Translations under genes and position numbers: made by a program
The notes under the pieces: model-generated
What the model saw: only the letters and a program-made list of their open reading frames with translations
What the model was told of the DNA's origin: nothing
The model's database searches: none
Source: Streptomyces cathayae
GTDB lineage: Bacteria; Actinomycetota; Actinomycetes; Streptomycetales; Streptomycetaceae
NCBI RefSeq assembly: GCF_029760955.1
Contig: NZ_CP121682.1
Span: 2,418,001 to 2,482,000, forward strand
DNA length: 64,000 nt
Direction: 5' to 3'
Shown: positions 40,416 to 49,555 of the stretch, one piece after another
How the letters are laid out: every line of letters starts with the position of its first letter
Numbering within the stretch: position 1 is the stretch's first letter

Positions 40416-41678
40416 TCAGTCGGTCGTGGCCGGACCCTTGTCGGACGCGTCCGGCGCCGCGGTGTCCTGGTCCTTCGCGACGGCGTCGGCCGTCGGGTCG
40501 CTCGGGACCTCGACCGCTGCGGGGACCTTCTCCTTGACCGCCGTGGCGTCCGGCTTGGTCGTCGAGTCGGCCGGCAGGAGCGCGGCGGGGACCTCCGCCT
40601 CGCCCTCGGTCTGCTCCAGCACCGCGTCCTCGGTGGCCTCGGTCTCCGTGACGGCCTCGATGCCCGTCGGCCGGGTCGGCTCCAGCTCTCCCGACGCGAT
40701 CTCGGCGGCGTAGTGGCAGGCCACCCGGTGACCGCCGCCGACGTCCTTCAGTTCCGGCCGTTCGGTCGCGCACCGCTCGGCCTGCGCCCAGGGGCAGCGG
40801 GTGTGGAAGCGGCAGCCGCTGGGCGGGTTCGCCGGGGAGGGCAGGTCGCCGGTGAGCAGGATGCGCTCGCGCTTGTCCTCCACCTCCGGGTCCGGCACCG
40901 GCACGGCCGACATCAGGGCCTTGGTGTACGGGTGCTTGGGCTCGGCGTACAGCACGTCGCTCGGCGCCTCCTCGACCAGCGAGCCCAGGTACATCACGCC
41001 GATCACATCGGAGATGTGCCGGACGACCGCGAGGTCGTGGGCGATCACCAGGTAGGTCAGGCCGAGTTCCTCCTGGAGTTCCTCCAGCAGGTTGACGACC
41101 TGGGCCTGGATCGACACGTCGAGCGCGGAGACCGGCTCGTCGCAGATGATCACGTCCGGCTCGAGGACCAGCGCGCGGGCGATGCCGATGCGCTGGCGCT
41201 GGCCGCCGGAGAACTCGTGCGGGTAGCGGGCGAGCGCGTTGGAGGGCAGGCCGACCCGCTCCAGGATCGCCTTGATCTTCTCGCGGCGCTCCTCCTGGTT
41301 CTTGCCGATGCCGTGGGCGACCATGCCCTCGGACAGGATCGACTCGATGTTCTGCCGGGGGTTGAGCGAGCCCAGCGGATCCTGGAAGACCATCTGGAGC
41401 CGGCGCCGGAAGCGGCGCATCTCCTCGTTCGGCAGCTTCGCCAGGTCGGTGCCGTCGAGGACGACCGACCCCTCGGTGATGTCCACGAGCCGCAGCACCG
41501 AGCGTCCGAGGGTGGTCTTGCCGCAGCCGGACTCGCCGACCAGGCCGTAGGTCTCGCCGGCCTCGACCTTCAGGGACACCCCGTCCACGGCGTAGACGTG
41601 CCCGACCGTACGGTCGAACAGCACGCCCTTCTTGATGGGGAAGTGGACCTTGACGCCGTCCAGTTCGAGCAGGCTCAT
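40416..41678 (-). CDS. Oligopeptide/dipeptide ABC transporter ATP-binding protein (OppF/DppF type)
   Basis: 420-residue nucleotide-binding subunit of a peptide importer, on the inner membrane face. Walker A GESGCGKTT (about 49-57), signature FSGGQRQR, Walker B VIICDEPVSALD and H-loop VIAHDLAVVRH are all intact. An oligopeptide C-terminal domain with Cys motif CRFHTRCPWAQAERC (about 290-304) is typical. The last 95 or so residues are an acidic Ala/Thr/Val/Glu/Lys-rich tail not found in standard OppF. ATG 41678 has GGAGG upstream and overlaps the preceding gene stop in ATGA, so the two ATPases are translated together. Confidence 0.94.
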   Translation of the reverse strand: MSLLELDGVKVHFPIKKGVLFDRTVGHVYAVDGVSLKVEAGETYGLVGESGCGKTTLGRSVLRLVDITEGSVVLDGTDLAKLPNEEMRRFRRRLQMVFQDPLGSLNPRQNIESILSEGMVAHGIGKNQEERREKIKAILERVGLPSNALARYPHEFSGGQRQRIGIARALVLEPDVIICDEPVSALDVSIQAQVVNLLEELQEELGLTYLVIAHDLAVVRHISDVIGVMYLGSLVEEAPSDVLYAEPKHPYTKALMSAVPVPDPEVEDKRERILLTGDLPSPANPPSGCRFHTRCPWAQAERCATERPELKDVGGGHRVACHYAAEIASGELEPTRPTGIEAVTETEATEDAVLEQTEGEAEVPAALLPADSTTKPDATAVKEKVPAAVEVPSDPTADAVAKDQDTAAPDASDKGPATTD

Positions 41679-42676
41679 GCGGGGACCTCCTCGGCCTTCG
41701 CGTCGTCGAGTACGGGGTTGACGCACCGCACCCGGTGACCGGCGGCACGCGGCTCGGCGAGCTGCGGGGTGCCGGTCAGGCAGCCCATCTCGTACCGGTC
41801 GCAGCGCGGCGCGAAGGCACAGCCGTCGGCCCAGGCGACGCGGTCGTTGATGGAGCCGCGGATAGGTTTGAGGGACTCGCCCCGGGGGGCGTCCAGGCGC
41901 GGGATGGAGCCCAGCAGTCCGTGCGTGTAGGGGTGGGCGGGGTGGGCGAACAGCTCGCGGCGCCCGGCGGACTCCACGGCCTTGCCCGCGTAGAGCACGT
42001 TGACCTGGTCGCAGATGCCGGCGACCACACCGAGGTCGTGGGTGATCATCAGCAGGGCGGTGCCCTGCTGGTCCACGAGCTCCTTGAGCAGTTCCAGGAT
42101 CTGGGCCTGGATGGTCACGTCGAGGGCCGTGGTGGGCTCGTCGGCGATGAGCAGGCTCGGGGCGCAGGCCACCGCCATGGCGATCAGCGCGCGCTGGCGC
42201 ATGCCGCCGGAGAGCTGGTGCGGGTACTCCTTGAGCCGCCGGGTCGGGTCGGGGATGCCGACCCGGTCCAGCAGGTGGGCGGCCTCCTTGCGGGCGGCCT
42301 CCCCCTTCATCCCGCGGTGGCGCTCCAGGATCTCGGTGACCTGCACGCCGATCGGCACGACCGGGTTGAGCGAGGACAGCGGGTCCTGGAAGATCATCGC
42401 CATCTTGCTGCCGCGCAGGTCGCGACGGGCGGACGGGTTCATGGTGAACAGGTCCGTGCCGTCGAATTCGGCGCGGCCGCCGACCGTGACGCCCTTGTCG
42501 GGCAGCAGGCCCATCAGGGCCAGGGAGGTGACGGACTTTCCGCAGCCGGACTCGCCGACCAGGCCCACGACCTGGCCCTGGTCGACCTCGAAGGAGACGC
42601 CGTCGACCGCCCGGGACTCCTTGCGGCCGCGGCCGCCGAAGGTGACGGTCAGTTCGTCGACAGTGAGCAGAGACAT
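41675..42676 (-). CDS. Oligopeptide/dipeptide ABC transporter ATP-binding protein (OppD/DppD type)
   Basis: 333 residues. Walker A GESGCGKSV (about 39-47), Q-loop IFQDPLSSLNP, signature LSGGMRQRA, Walker B LLIADEPTTALD and H-loop MITHDLGVV are intact. The oligo-HPY C-terminal motif GCAFAPRCDRYEMGC is present. It forms a heterodimer with the downstream OppF-like ATPase to power peptide import. ATG 42676 lies 6 bp after the permease stop, inside one operon. Confidence 0.95.
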   Translation of the reverse strand: MSLLTVDELTVTFGGRGRKESRAVDGVSFEVDQGQVVGLVGESGCGKSVTSLALMGLLPDKGVTVGGRAEFDGTDLFTMNPSARRDLRGSKMAMIFQDPLSSLNPVVPIGVQVTEILERHRGMKGEAARKEAAHLLDRVGIPDPTRRLKEYPHQLSGGMRQRALIAMAVACAPSLLIADEPTTALDVTIQAQILELLKELVDQQGTALLMITHDLGVVAGICDQVNVLYAGKAVESAGRRELFAHPAHPYTHGLLGSIPRLDAPRGESLKPIRGSINDRVAWADGCAFAPRCDRYEMGCLTGTPQLAEPRAAGHRVRCVNPVLDDAKAEEVPA

Positions 42677-42682
42677 GGTGGT

Positions 42683-43642
42683 TCAGCCCCTCAGCTTCGG
42701 GTCGAGGGCTTCCCGCATGGCCTCACCGAAGAGGGTGAAGCCGAGGGCGGTGATGATGATGCCGACGGCGGGGTAGAACGCCATCAACGGCGCGTTGTCG
42801 AAGAAGCGCTGCGCCTGGGTGAGCATGACGCCCCACTCGGGGATGGCCGGGTCGGGGTTGCCCAGGCCCAGGTAGGACAGGGCGGCCGCCTCGATGATCG
42901 CGGTGGCCAGGGAGAGCGTGGCCTGCACGATCACCGGGCTGAGCGAGTTGGGGATGATCTGCGAGATCACGATGCGCCGCTTGCGCACGCCCAGGGACTT
43001 GGCCGCGAGCACGTAGTCCGCGCCGCCCTGCACCAGCATGGAGCCGCGCAGCAGCCGGGCGAACACCGGGATCTGGACGACACCCACAGCGATCATCACC
43101 GTGGTCAGGGACTGCCCCATGACGGCGGCGATGGAGACGGCGAGCAGCAGCGAGGGCATCGCCAGCAGCATGTCGATGAAGCGCATGATGACGGAGTCGA
43201 TGCGCTTTCCGGCGTCGCCGCCGAGGGTGGCGGCGGCTCCGGAGAGGCCGCCGATCAGGAAGCCGGTGACCAGGCCGATCATTGTGGCGACGACGCCGAC
43301 GAGCAGCGTCTGACGGGCGCCGATCAGCATGCGGGAGAACATGTCCCGGCCGAGGTGGTCGAGTCCGAACCAGTTCTCGCCGCGCGGGCCGACGAACTCG
43401 CCCCGGTTGGGGAAGACCTCGCCCCGCCAGGTCTGGGCGGTCGCGGCGTGCGGTGCGAGGTAGGGCCCGACGATCGCGAGGAGGACGAACAGGAAGATGA
43501 TGACCGCGCCGATGATCGCCATCTTGCTGCGCTTGAGCCGGCGGAACGCCTCACGCCACAGGCTGGCGCCGGTGCCGGTCTCCTTGGTCGCGGTCAGTTC
43601 CGCGAGCCGCTGAATCTTTTCGCTCTTGGTGGCGACACTCAT
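42683..43642 (-). CDS. Oligopeptide ABC transporter permease (OppC/DppC type)
   Basis: 319 residues. An N-terminal cytoplasmic segment and first helix (MAIIGAVIIFLFVLLAIVG, about 40-58) are followed by a periplasmic loop with FGLDHLGRDMFSRMLIGARQTL, the OppC N-terminal signature. The five-helix permease core has the EAA-loop AAKSLGVRKRRIVISQIIPN (about 200-219). The end GDPAIPEWG-type loop (NPDPAIPEWGVML) is typical of OppC. It pairs with the OppB-like permease. Start ATG 43642; the OppB-like stop lies 2 bp upstream. Confidence 0.95.
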   Translation of the reverse strand: MSVATKSEKIQRLAELTATKETGTGASLWREAFRRLKRSKMAIIGAVIIFLFVLLAIVGPYLAPHAATAQTWRGEVFPNRGEFVGPRGENWFGLDHLGRDMFSRMLIGARQTLLVGVVATMIGLVTGFLIGGLSGAAATLGGDAGKRIDSVIMRFIDMLLAMPSLLLAVSIAAVMGQSLTTVMIAVGVVQIPVFARLLRGSMLVQGGADYVLAAKSLGVRKRRIVISQIIPNSLSPVIVQATLSLATAIIEAAALSYLGLGNPDPAIPEWGVMLTQAQRFFDNAPLMAFYPAVGIIITALGFTLFGEAMREALDPKLRG

Positions 43643-43643
43643 G

Positions 43644-44648
43644 TCAGTACACCCGCACTCTCGGGTCGATGAGGCTGTACGCCACGTCCACCAGCAGGTT
43701 GATCAGGACATACACCAGCGCGATGAACATGATGAATCCGACGAGCACGGGGTAGTCACGGCCGCCGATCGCGGTCCAGAGGAAGGAACCGATACCGCCG
43801 AAGGCGAACACGGACTCGGTGAGGACGGCGCCGGACAGCAGGGAGCCCGTGAGCAGGCCGACCGCGGTCACCACGGGGAGCATCGCGTTGCGCAGCACGT
43901 GCCGGCCGCGGACGACGCTCCGCTTGAGGCCCTTGGCCTCGGCGGTGCGGACGTAGTCCTCGTCCTGCACCTCGAGGACGCTGGCGCGGGTCATGCGCAC
44001 GATGACGGCGAGCGGGATGGAGGCCAGGGCGGCGGAGGGCAGGATCAGATGCATGATCGCGTCCCAGGCGGCGTCGAGTTCCCCGGTGAGGACGCCGTCC
44101 AGGACGGCGAATCCGGTCACGCTCGTGGCGTCGAGGCCGGTCTCCTGGCGTCCGTAGCTGGGGAAGATCCCGAGCTCGACGGCGAAGATCTGCTTGAGGA
44201 TCAGGGCCAGGAAGAAGACCGGGATGCAGATGCCGACGAGCGATCCGGAGACCGCGGTGACGTCGAGCCAGCCGCCGCGGTGGCGGGCGGCGAGGTAGCC
44301 GAGCGGGATGCCGACGGCCACGGCGATGAGGATCGCGAGGAGGGCCAGCTCCACCGTGGCGGGGAAGCGCAGGACGAACTCGTCCCACACCGGCTGTCCG
44401 GTCTGGGTGGAGGTGCCCAGGTCGAGTTCGGCGATGCGCTTGAGGAAGCGCCAGTACTGGACGTACACGGGCTGGTCCAGCCCGAGTGCGCGGTTGATGC
44501 GGATTACTTCGGCCTCGGTGGCCTTCTCCCCCAGGATCGCTGAGGCGGGTCCGCCGGGCAGCCGGTCGAGCCACAGGAAGAGCAGTACCGACAGGCCGAG
44601 CAGCGTGGGTATGAGCTGGAGCAGTCTTCGTACGACGAGACGCAGCAC
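43644..44648 (-). CDS. Oligopeptide ABC transporter permease (OppB/DppB type)
   Basis: 334 residues with six helices. It begins LRLVVRRLLQLIPTLLGLSVLLF, the OppB N-terminal helix, followed by the conserved RINRALGLDQPVYVQYWRFL loop. The EAA-loop is AEAKGLKRSVVRGRHVLRNA (about 225-244), and the end segment is LVYVLINLLVDVAYSLIDPRVR. GTG 44648 is chosen because AAAGGGG lies about 8 bp upstream and homologues start here. It follows the substrate-binding protein gene across 105 bp that hold a strong hairpin. Confidence 0.94.
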   Translation of the reverse strand: MLRLVVRRLLQLIPTLLGLSVLLFLWLDRLPGGPASAILGEKATEAEVIRINRALGLDQPVYVQYWRFLKRIAELDLGTSTQTGQPVWDEFVLRFPATVELALLAILIAVAVGIPLGYLAARHRGGWLDVTAVSGSLVGICIPVFFLALILKQIFAVELGIFPSYGRQETGLDATSVTGFAVLDGVLTGELDAAWDAIMHLILPSAALASIPLAVIVRMTRASVLEVQDEDYVRTAEAKGLKRSVVRGRHVLRNAMLPVVTAVGLLTGSLLSGAVLTESVFAFGGIGSFLWTAIGGRDYPVLVGFIMFIALVYVLINLLVDVAYSLIDPRVRVY

Positions 44649-44690
44649 CCCGCATGCCCCTTTCTTACGTGATGTGTTCCATGAATGGCC

Positions 44691-44723
44691 CCGCCCGGCC
44701 GACGAGTTGCGACGGCCGGGCGG
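44691..44723 (-). terminator. Hairpin between the peptide-binding lipoprotein and permease genes
   Basis: CCGCCCGGCCG and CGGCCGGGCGG (11 bp, perfect) enclose an 11-base loop. As in many ABC operons it may partially terminate or stabilise the upstream message, giving more binding protein than permease. Confidence 0.65.
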
Positions 44724-44753
44724 ACCCAATGTGCTTGGGTGACTACTGCTCGC

Positions 44754-46424
44754 TTACTTGAACGAGGCCTCGGAGAAGACTTCCTGCGTCAGCGGGGAGA
44801 CGTTCGGCGGGTTCACGTTCTTGCCGAAGGCGATGGCCGGCGGGGAGGACGAGACCGGGACACCCGGCAGGTACTCCATGACGACCTCGTTGGCGTTCTT
44901 GTACGCGGCGATGCGCTCGTCGTGGTTGCCGAGCTTGGAGCCGGCGTTCACGGCGTCGAAGACCTTCTTGTCCTTGAAGCCCCACTGCTTGTCGTACCCG
45001 GAGAACCAGGTGCCGATGAAGTTGAAGCCGTCGTTGAAGTCACCGGTCCAGCCGAGCATGTGCAGGTCGCAGGAGCCCGACTCGGTGGCGTCCAGGTAGT
45101 CCGGGGCCCACTTCATCGCCTTCGGCGTGACCGTGATGCCGGACTTCTCCAGGTCGTCCTTCATCAGCTCGAACAGGTCCTGCGGGGCAGGCATGTACGG
45201 GCGGGTGACCTCGGTCGGGTAGCAGAAGTCGACCTTCAGCTTCTCCTGGCCGGCCTTCTTGAGGAGCTTCTTGGCCTCGCCCGTGTCGTACGCGTACTGC
45301 TTGACGTCCTTGGAGTAGCCCTCGATCGTGTCGGGCATGAACTGGTCGGCGACCTTGCCGCCCTCGGGCAGCTGGGTCTTGACCAGGTTCTCACGGTCGA
45401 TGGAGTGCGCGATGGCCTGGCGGACTTCCTTCTTCTTGAGCGCGGGGTTGGCCTCCTGGCTCATGCCCACGTAGAAGAGGTTGAAGACGCCACGGGTCGG
45501 GACGACGTAGCCCTGGTCCTCGAGGGTCTTGACGTCGGCCGGGGCGACGAGGTCGTAGCCGTCGATGTCACCGGCCTGGAGCGCCTGGCGGCGGCCCTCT
45601 TCGGTGTCGATGGTGCGGAAGACCAGGTTCTTGATCTTCGCCTTCTCGCCCCAGTAGTCGTCGAAGCGCTCAAGGGAGACTTCCTTGTTGCCCTTGTTCC
45701 ACTTCGTGAGCTTGTACGGGCCGGTACCGGCGACCGTGCCGGCCTCCTGGCTGTACTTGGGGTACGTGATGGCGTCGCCCTTGGCGGAGGCGTCCTGCTT
45801 CTTGTACTCCTCGATCGCCTTCGGCGAGTGGATCGCCAGGGCGTTGAGGGAGAAGCCGCCGGGGAGGTTGGCGGAGGGCTCCTTGACCTCGATGACGGCG
45901 GTGCTCTCGTCCTTCGCGGTGCAGGACTTGTAGTTCGCCTCGGGCGTCTCCTTGTCCTCGTTCTTCGCGAAGCCGCCCATGATGGTCTGCCAGTAGTAGG
46001 AGACCGCGCTGGACTGGTAGGTACCCGTCCAGTTGAACCAGTGGTCGTAGTTCGCGCAGACGGCCTCGGCGTTGAGCGCCTCGCCGTCGTGGAACTTCAC
46101 GTTCTTGCGGAGGTCGAAGGTCCAGACGGTGCCCTCGTCGTTGCTCGACCACTTCTCGGCGAGGCCGCCGACGAGCTCGCTGCCGCCGGACTCGTGCTCG
46201 AGGAGAGCCTCGAACGCCTGCCGCGTCACACGGAAGGTTTCACCGTCACTCGCGAGGGAAGGGTCCAGGGAGCCAGGGTCACCGGCGCCGGCGAAGACGA
46301 AGGTGTCCTTCTTGCCGTCGCTCTTGTTGTCACTGTCCCGGTCGCTGGAGCAGCCCGTGGCGATCAGAGCGACCGCCACCGCGGCCGTGATCGCCCGAGC
46401 CGCTCGGGACTTGGTTATGCGCAT
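44754..46424 (-). CDS. Peptide ABC transporter substrate-binding lipoprotein
   Basis: 556-residue extracellular solute-binding protein, family 5. The N-terminus MRITKSRAARAITAAVAVALIATGC is a lipoprotein signal with Cys at about 25, followed by an Asp/Ser/Lys linker. Family-5 features are DPGSLDPSLASDGETF (about 49), VWTFDLRKNVKFHDGE (about 100), GTGPYKLTKWNKG (about 240) and the C-terminal lobe ending SPLTQEVFSEASFK. It captures oligopeptides for the permease/ATPase genes downstream. Its start is clear (GGAGTGG about 7 bp before the ATG). Lys content is higher than in neighbours, as usual for secreted binding proteins. Confidence 0.95.
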   Translation of the reverse strand: MRITKSRAARAITAAVAVALIATGCSSDRDSDNKSDGKKDTFVFAGAGDPGSLDPSLASDGETFRVTRQAFEALLEHESGGSELVGGLAEKWSSNDEGTVWTFDLRKNVKFHDGEALNAEAVCANYDHWFNWTGTYQSSAVSYYWQTIMGGFAKNEDKETPEANYKSCTAKDESTAVIEVKEPSANLPGGFSLNALAIHSPKAIEEYKKQDASAKGDAITYPKYSQEAGTVAGTGPYKLTKWNKGNKEVSLERFDDYWGEKAKIKNLVFRTIDTEEGRRQALQAGDIDGYDLVAPADVKTLEDQGYVVPTRGVFNLFYVGMSQEANPALKKKEVRQAIAHSIDRENLVKTQLPEGGKVADQFMPDTIEGYSKDVKQYAYDTGEAKKLLKKAGQEKLKVDFCYPTEVTRPYMPAPQDLFELMKDDLEKSGITVTPKAMKWAPDYLDATESGSCDLHMLGWTGDFNDGFNFIGTWFSGYDKQWGFKDKKVFDAVNAGSKLGNHDERIAAYKNANEVVMEYLPGVPVSSSPPAIAFGKNVNPPNVSPLTQEVFSEASFK

Positions 46425-46850
46425 ATTGGGGCCACTCCGGGTCCGCTATGTGGATGCATCTTGACCGGCCGAACACTACAGATGTTCACAGCGAGTCGAG
46501 AACAGTCCGGATACCGGTGATACCTACCTGAGATCTGAACAGTTGACATAAGGGACGCATCAGGCGGCCCCCCGCCGGGAAGTGACCGTCCCGAGACCTC
46601 CGGCACCTCCCCGGCGGCTGTCCGAGAAACACCGGACGGTGTGAAGATCGGGTGAAACCGCAGGTGACAGGCGGTCAATCGGCCATAGCTGAGCGCGCAC
46701 GGCCGAAAAACTGACGTGACATCAGTCTCGCCGACGGCACGGACGTTCACCATCGGCACTCACGTCCACCATCCGGACACCGTCACACTGAGTCAGGAAC
46801 CTCGGGCACGAGGGCCCCGGCCGCCCCGGTCTCCCGCGGATACGGCCCGG
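46425..46850. other. Intergenic region upstream of the peptide transporter operon
   Basis: 426 bp with no credible gene. It should hold the promoter of the transporter operon. It is less GC-rich near 46470-46560 and 46690-46730. Visible elements are two GGTATC direct repeats on the minus strand (46511-46526 region), a near-palindrome TGACGTGACATCA (about 46712-46724), and a CCTCG/CGAGG hairpin (46800-46813) just past the SseB-like gene stop. I cannot assign -10/-35 boxes with confidence. Confidence 0.5.
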
Positions 46851-47639
46851 TCAGCGCTGGTGCGCCGGCGGGTAGCCGGAGCCGGCGACGGGGGGCGGAA
46901 CGGCCCCGTGGGCCTCACGGTCGTAGAACGGGCGGGCGTTGGCCCGCAGCCACATGGCGACCGGGTCGTGCTCGTCGGTCATCGCGACGGTCGACACCGG
47001 GAGCCCGTCCGGGACGGCACTGATGGACTGCTGCATCATCGCGCGCACCGCGTCGACGGCCGGCGGCGAGGTGTCGTACACGTCCAGCCCGATGGCGAGG
47101 TACGGCGCGCCCAGCGCCGGCTGCACCCAGGCGCGGCGCAGCGCGCGCACGGCGGGCGTACGGTGCGCGTTCTGCGTGAGCAGGGCGTAGAACTGAGGGA
47201 TCTCGATGGCGGGTTCGGACAGCCGCAGGGGCCCGGCGGGCTGCCGGTCGAGGCCGGTGGCGAGCCGGCGCAGATCGAGCCACGGGATGCCGAGGCCGCC
47301 GCCGGGGGCGTGCGGGTTGAGCCAGAGGCCGTAGCGGTCGGGGTAGAGGGCGCGGGCCGCCTCGAGGCCGTCGACCACCTCGTACGACCGGTTCCAGCCA
47401 CTGGCGGACAGCTCCTGGGCGGAGGTCACACAGGGCGCGTAACCGAAGCCGTCGACCTCCATGTTCCCGTACTGGGCGTCCGGGGAGCCGGCCTGACCGT
47501 GCCACAGCAGCATCCAGACATGACCGGAGGAAGGGGTCGCGAGCGCGCGAAGCAACGCCTCATAGGCGTCGTAACGCCCGGGGGTCACCTGGCGCAGCAT
47601 GTGCTCGACCTGCCCGGCCGCCGCGGTGCCAGCGCTCAC
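46851..47639 (-). CDS. SseB-family protein (enhanced serine sensitivity), first copy
   Basis: 262 residues. It belongs with the actinobacterial proteins annotated as enhanced serine sensitivity SseB. Recognisable blocks are YEALLRALATPSSGHVWMLLWHG, SPDAQYGNMEVDGFGYAPCVTSAQELSASGWNR, and an SseB C-terminal-like domain (about 165-245) ending DPVAMWLRANARPFYDRE. In E. coli, SseB overexpression increases serine sensitivity, but the mechanism is unknown. A second SseB-like gene lies 142 bp upstream on the same strand and shares the final pattern DPV-x-W-M/L-R-x-x-x-RPFY. Both precede the glycine/serine cluster. Confidence 0.75.
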   Translation of the reverse strand: MSAGTAAAGQVEHMLRQVTPGRYDAYEALLRALATPSSGHVWMLLWHGQAGSPDAQYGNMEVDGFGYAPCVTSAQELSASGWNRSYEVVDGLEAARALYPDRYGLWLNPHAPGGGLGIPWLDLRRLATGLDRQPAGPLRLSEPAIEIPQFYALLTQNAHRTPAVRALRRAWVQPALGAPYLAIGLDVYDTSPPAVDAVRAMMQQSISAVPDGLPVSTVAMTDEHDPVAMWLRANARPFYDREAHGAVPPPVAGSGYPPAHQR

Positions 47640-47781
47640 TTTGTATCGCCCCTCCGTACAACACCCTCGCCCCAGCCAACGAACCTAGCTTAAGCCGCCC
47701 GCGGCCCGGAGGGCTCCGCCCGTCCGCCGGGCACCGGCGGGCCGACGAAGGGGCGGCTTCCCGCTCGCTCCGCCGGGCGGG

Positions 47782-48573
47782 TCAGCCCTCGCGCTGGTAG
47801 AAGGGGCGGACGCGGTCGCGCATCCATTGGCCGACCGGGTCCTGGGCCACGTCCAGGAGGACCAGGTTGACGGGCCACTTCACCGGCCGGAGGCCCAGCG
47901 CGCGGCCCAGGGCGTCGCCGGGCAGGGTCCGCAGATCGCCCTCCCACTGGGACAGTTCGACCCCGACGAACAGCACCGGGTCCGCGGTCTCGATCTCGGC
48001 GAGGCAGCGGCGGGCGGTGCTGACGACACCGATCGACTCGAACTCCGCGCCCGCGGCGGCGAGGAAGTCCACCGGATCGTCCTGCCAGTCCGGCTCGAAC
48101 AGCTTGACCCGGCCGCCGCCCGCCGGATCCTCCAGCGGGCCGCGGCCGGCGCGGCACAGTTCGGCCACGGCGGGCGGCGGCAGCGGGACGCCGACCACGC
48201 CGCCGGGGTTCACCACGATCCCGGCCTGCGGCGGCAGACCCCGCGCGAACTCCACCGCGGGCGCGACGGTGAACGACATGTGGGGGCCGACGACCCGGCG
48301 GAACTGTTCCTCGGAGCTGAAGACCGGGACGTACGCCTGCCCCTCGATCTCCAGGGTGGGCAGGTCCAGCGGGCCGCTGTGCGGGCCGCCGCCGTTCGGC
48401 AGCGGGACCCAGAGCGGGCTCCTGCCCAGCACCTCGATGATCCGGCCGTCCGCCGAGGGGACGCCGAGGGAGGCGGAGAGCACCTCCTCCAACTCGTTGC
48501 CGGGCCATCCTCCGTGCGGATGGGGGTGAGTCTGTGCCGGGAAGTCCGCGGAGAAGCCCGCCGGGAAGTCCAT
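47782..48573 (-). CDS. SseB-family protein (enhanced serine sensitivity), second copy
   Basis: 263 residues, SseB N-terminal plus C-terminal domains. The N-terminal domain has HGGWPGNELEEVLSASLGVP, WVPLPNGGGPHSGPLDLPTLEI and YVPVFSSEEQFRRVV (about 100-114). The C-terminal domain is about 150-260 and ends DVAQDPVGQWMRDRVRPFYQREG. The His/Pro-rich start DFPAQTHPHPHG is typical of the Streptomyces form. It probably dimerises, and no catalytic motif is visible. ATG 48573 is the only sensible start. The location next to glycine cleavage, glyA and sdaA genes is consistent with a serine-related role, but this is inference. Confidence 0.82.
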   Translation of the reverse strand: MDFPAGFSADFPAQTHPHPHGGWPGNELEEVLSASLGVPSADGRIIEVLGRSPLWVPLPNGGGPHSGPLDLPTLEIEGQAYVPVFSSEEQFRRVVGPHMSFTVAPAVEFARGLPPQAGIVVNPGGVVGVPLPPPAVAELCRAGRGPLEDPAGGGRVKLFEPDWQDDPVDFLAAAGAEFESIGVVSTARRCLAEIETADPVLFVGVELSQWEGDLRTLPGDALGRALGLRPVKWPVNLVLLDVAQDPVGQWMRDRVRPFYQREG

Positions 48574-48671
48574 CTGCCTACCGCCTGCCTGGAACCACTG
48601 CTGTGGCTGAAAAGGCTAACCGCTGCCGCGCCGCGGCCGGCAGCCCGTGTCACCGACCGCCCGTGCGGCCG

Positions 48672-49337
48672 TCAGCCGGTGAAGTCGATGCGGCGCAGCC
48701 TGTCCGCCGCGTCCCGGTCGACCAGGACCGCCGAACCGCAGCCCGCGGGCAGGTCGCCGCGCTCCACGGACCGCAGCAGCCGGTCGACGGCGGTGCGGTG
48801 CCGCAGGAAGGCGTACCGGGAGACGCCGCGGCCGCGCTCACGCTGACCGTCCAGCGCCTGCTCCGGGGGGACGTCGAGCAGCAGCAGATGCAGCCCCGTG
48901 CCCCGGCGGCGGGCCTCGCGGGCCAGCCAGCGGCGCACCCAGGCGTGGGTACCGCAGTCGTGCACGACGACCCCCTCGCCGGTGCGCAGGGCGCGGCGCA
49001 GCCCGGCGTAGTGGTCGAGGCGGACCAGGGGCCGGTACAGCGCGTACGGCAGGAGGCGCGGCATGCGGCGGTCCCAGCGGTCGCGGGTGTCCTGGGAGTC
49101 GATCCGGGTGCCGCGCACCGCGCGCCGCATCAGGGTGGACTTGCCGCTGCCGGGCAGTCCGGTGACCACGACGAGGTCGCGGGGGCCGAAGAGCAGGACG
49201 TGCGGACCGCGGCCGGCGCACTCGCGCAGGTCGCGGACGACGGGCGCCGGCAGCACGCCGTGGGCCTCCCTGTCCGAAGGGGCCTGCCGCCCCGGCGGCG
49301 CGACACCCGTGGTGGCGTACGCCGTGGTCCTGTTCAC
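48672..49337 (-). CDS. P-loop kinase-like AAA family protein
   Basis: 221-residue P-loop NTPase. Walker A is VTGLPGSGKSTLMRR (about 55-69). An Asp-rich switch (RIDSQDTRDRWDRR) and a Walker B-like LHLLLLDVPPEQAL (about 145) follow, with an Arg-rich lid (GQRERGRGVSRYAFLRH). This is the layout of zeta-toxin/shikimate-kinase-like small-molecule or nucleotide kinases. The substrate is unknown. GTG 49337 has GGAGGACTCACG upstream, while the longer frame to 49583 runs into the glycine riboswitch on the other strand. It is divergent from gcvT and beside the SseB genes. Confidence 0.82.
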   Translation of the reverse strand: MNRTTAYATTGVAPPGRQAPSDREAHGVLPAPVVRDLRECAGRGPHVLLFGPRDLVVVTGLPGSGKSTLMRRAVRGTRIDSQDTRDRWDRRMPRLLPYALYRPLVRLDHYAGLRRALRTGEGVVVHDCGTHAWVRRWLAREARRRGTGLHLLLLDVPPEQALDGQRERGRGVSRYAFLRHRTAVDRLLRSVERGDLPAGCGSAVLVDRDAADRLRRIDFTG

Positions 49338-49555
49338 CGTGAGTCCTCCCCTGGGGCAGACGCCCGAGCGCCGTCCCCGCCGAGTGTAAAGAGACGGTAA
49401 CGGCGGACGCCTCTTCATTCGGTCCGTTTCCCGATACAGACCTGTCACAGCCCTCCGTACAGACCTGAGCACCCTGTGCGTACGAAGGTAAGGTCCCCCT
49501 GCCGAAGCCTCACAATGCGTGCAATGATGAGCGCGCCAACTGCATACCGGCCGTT

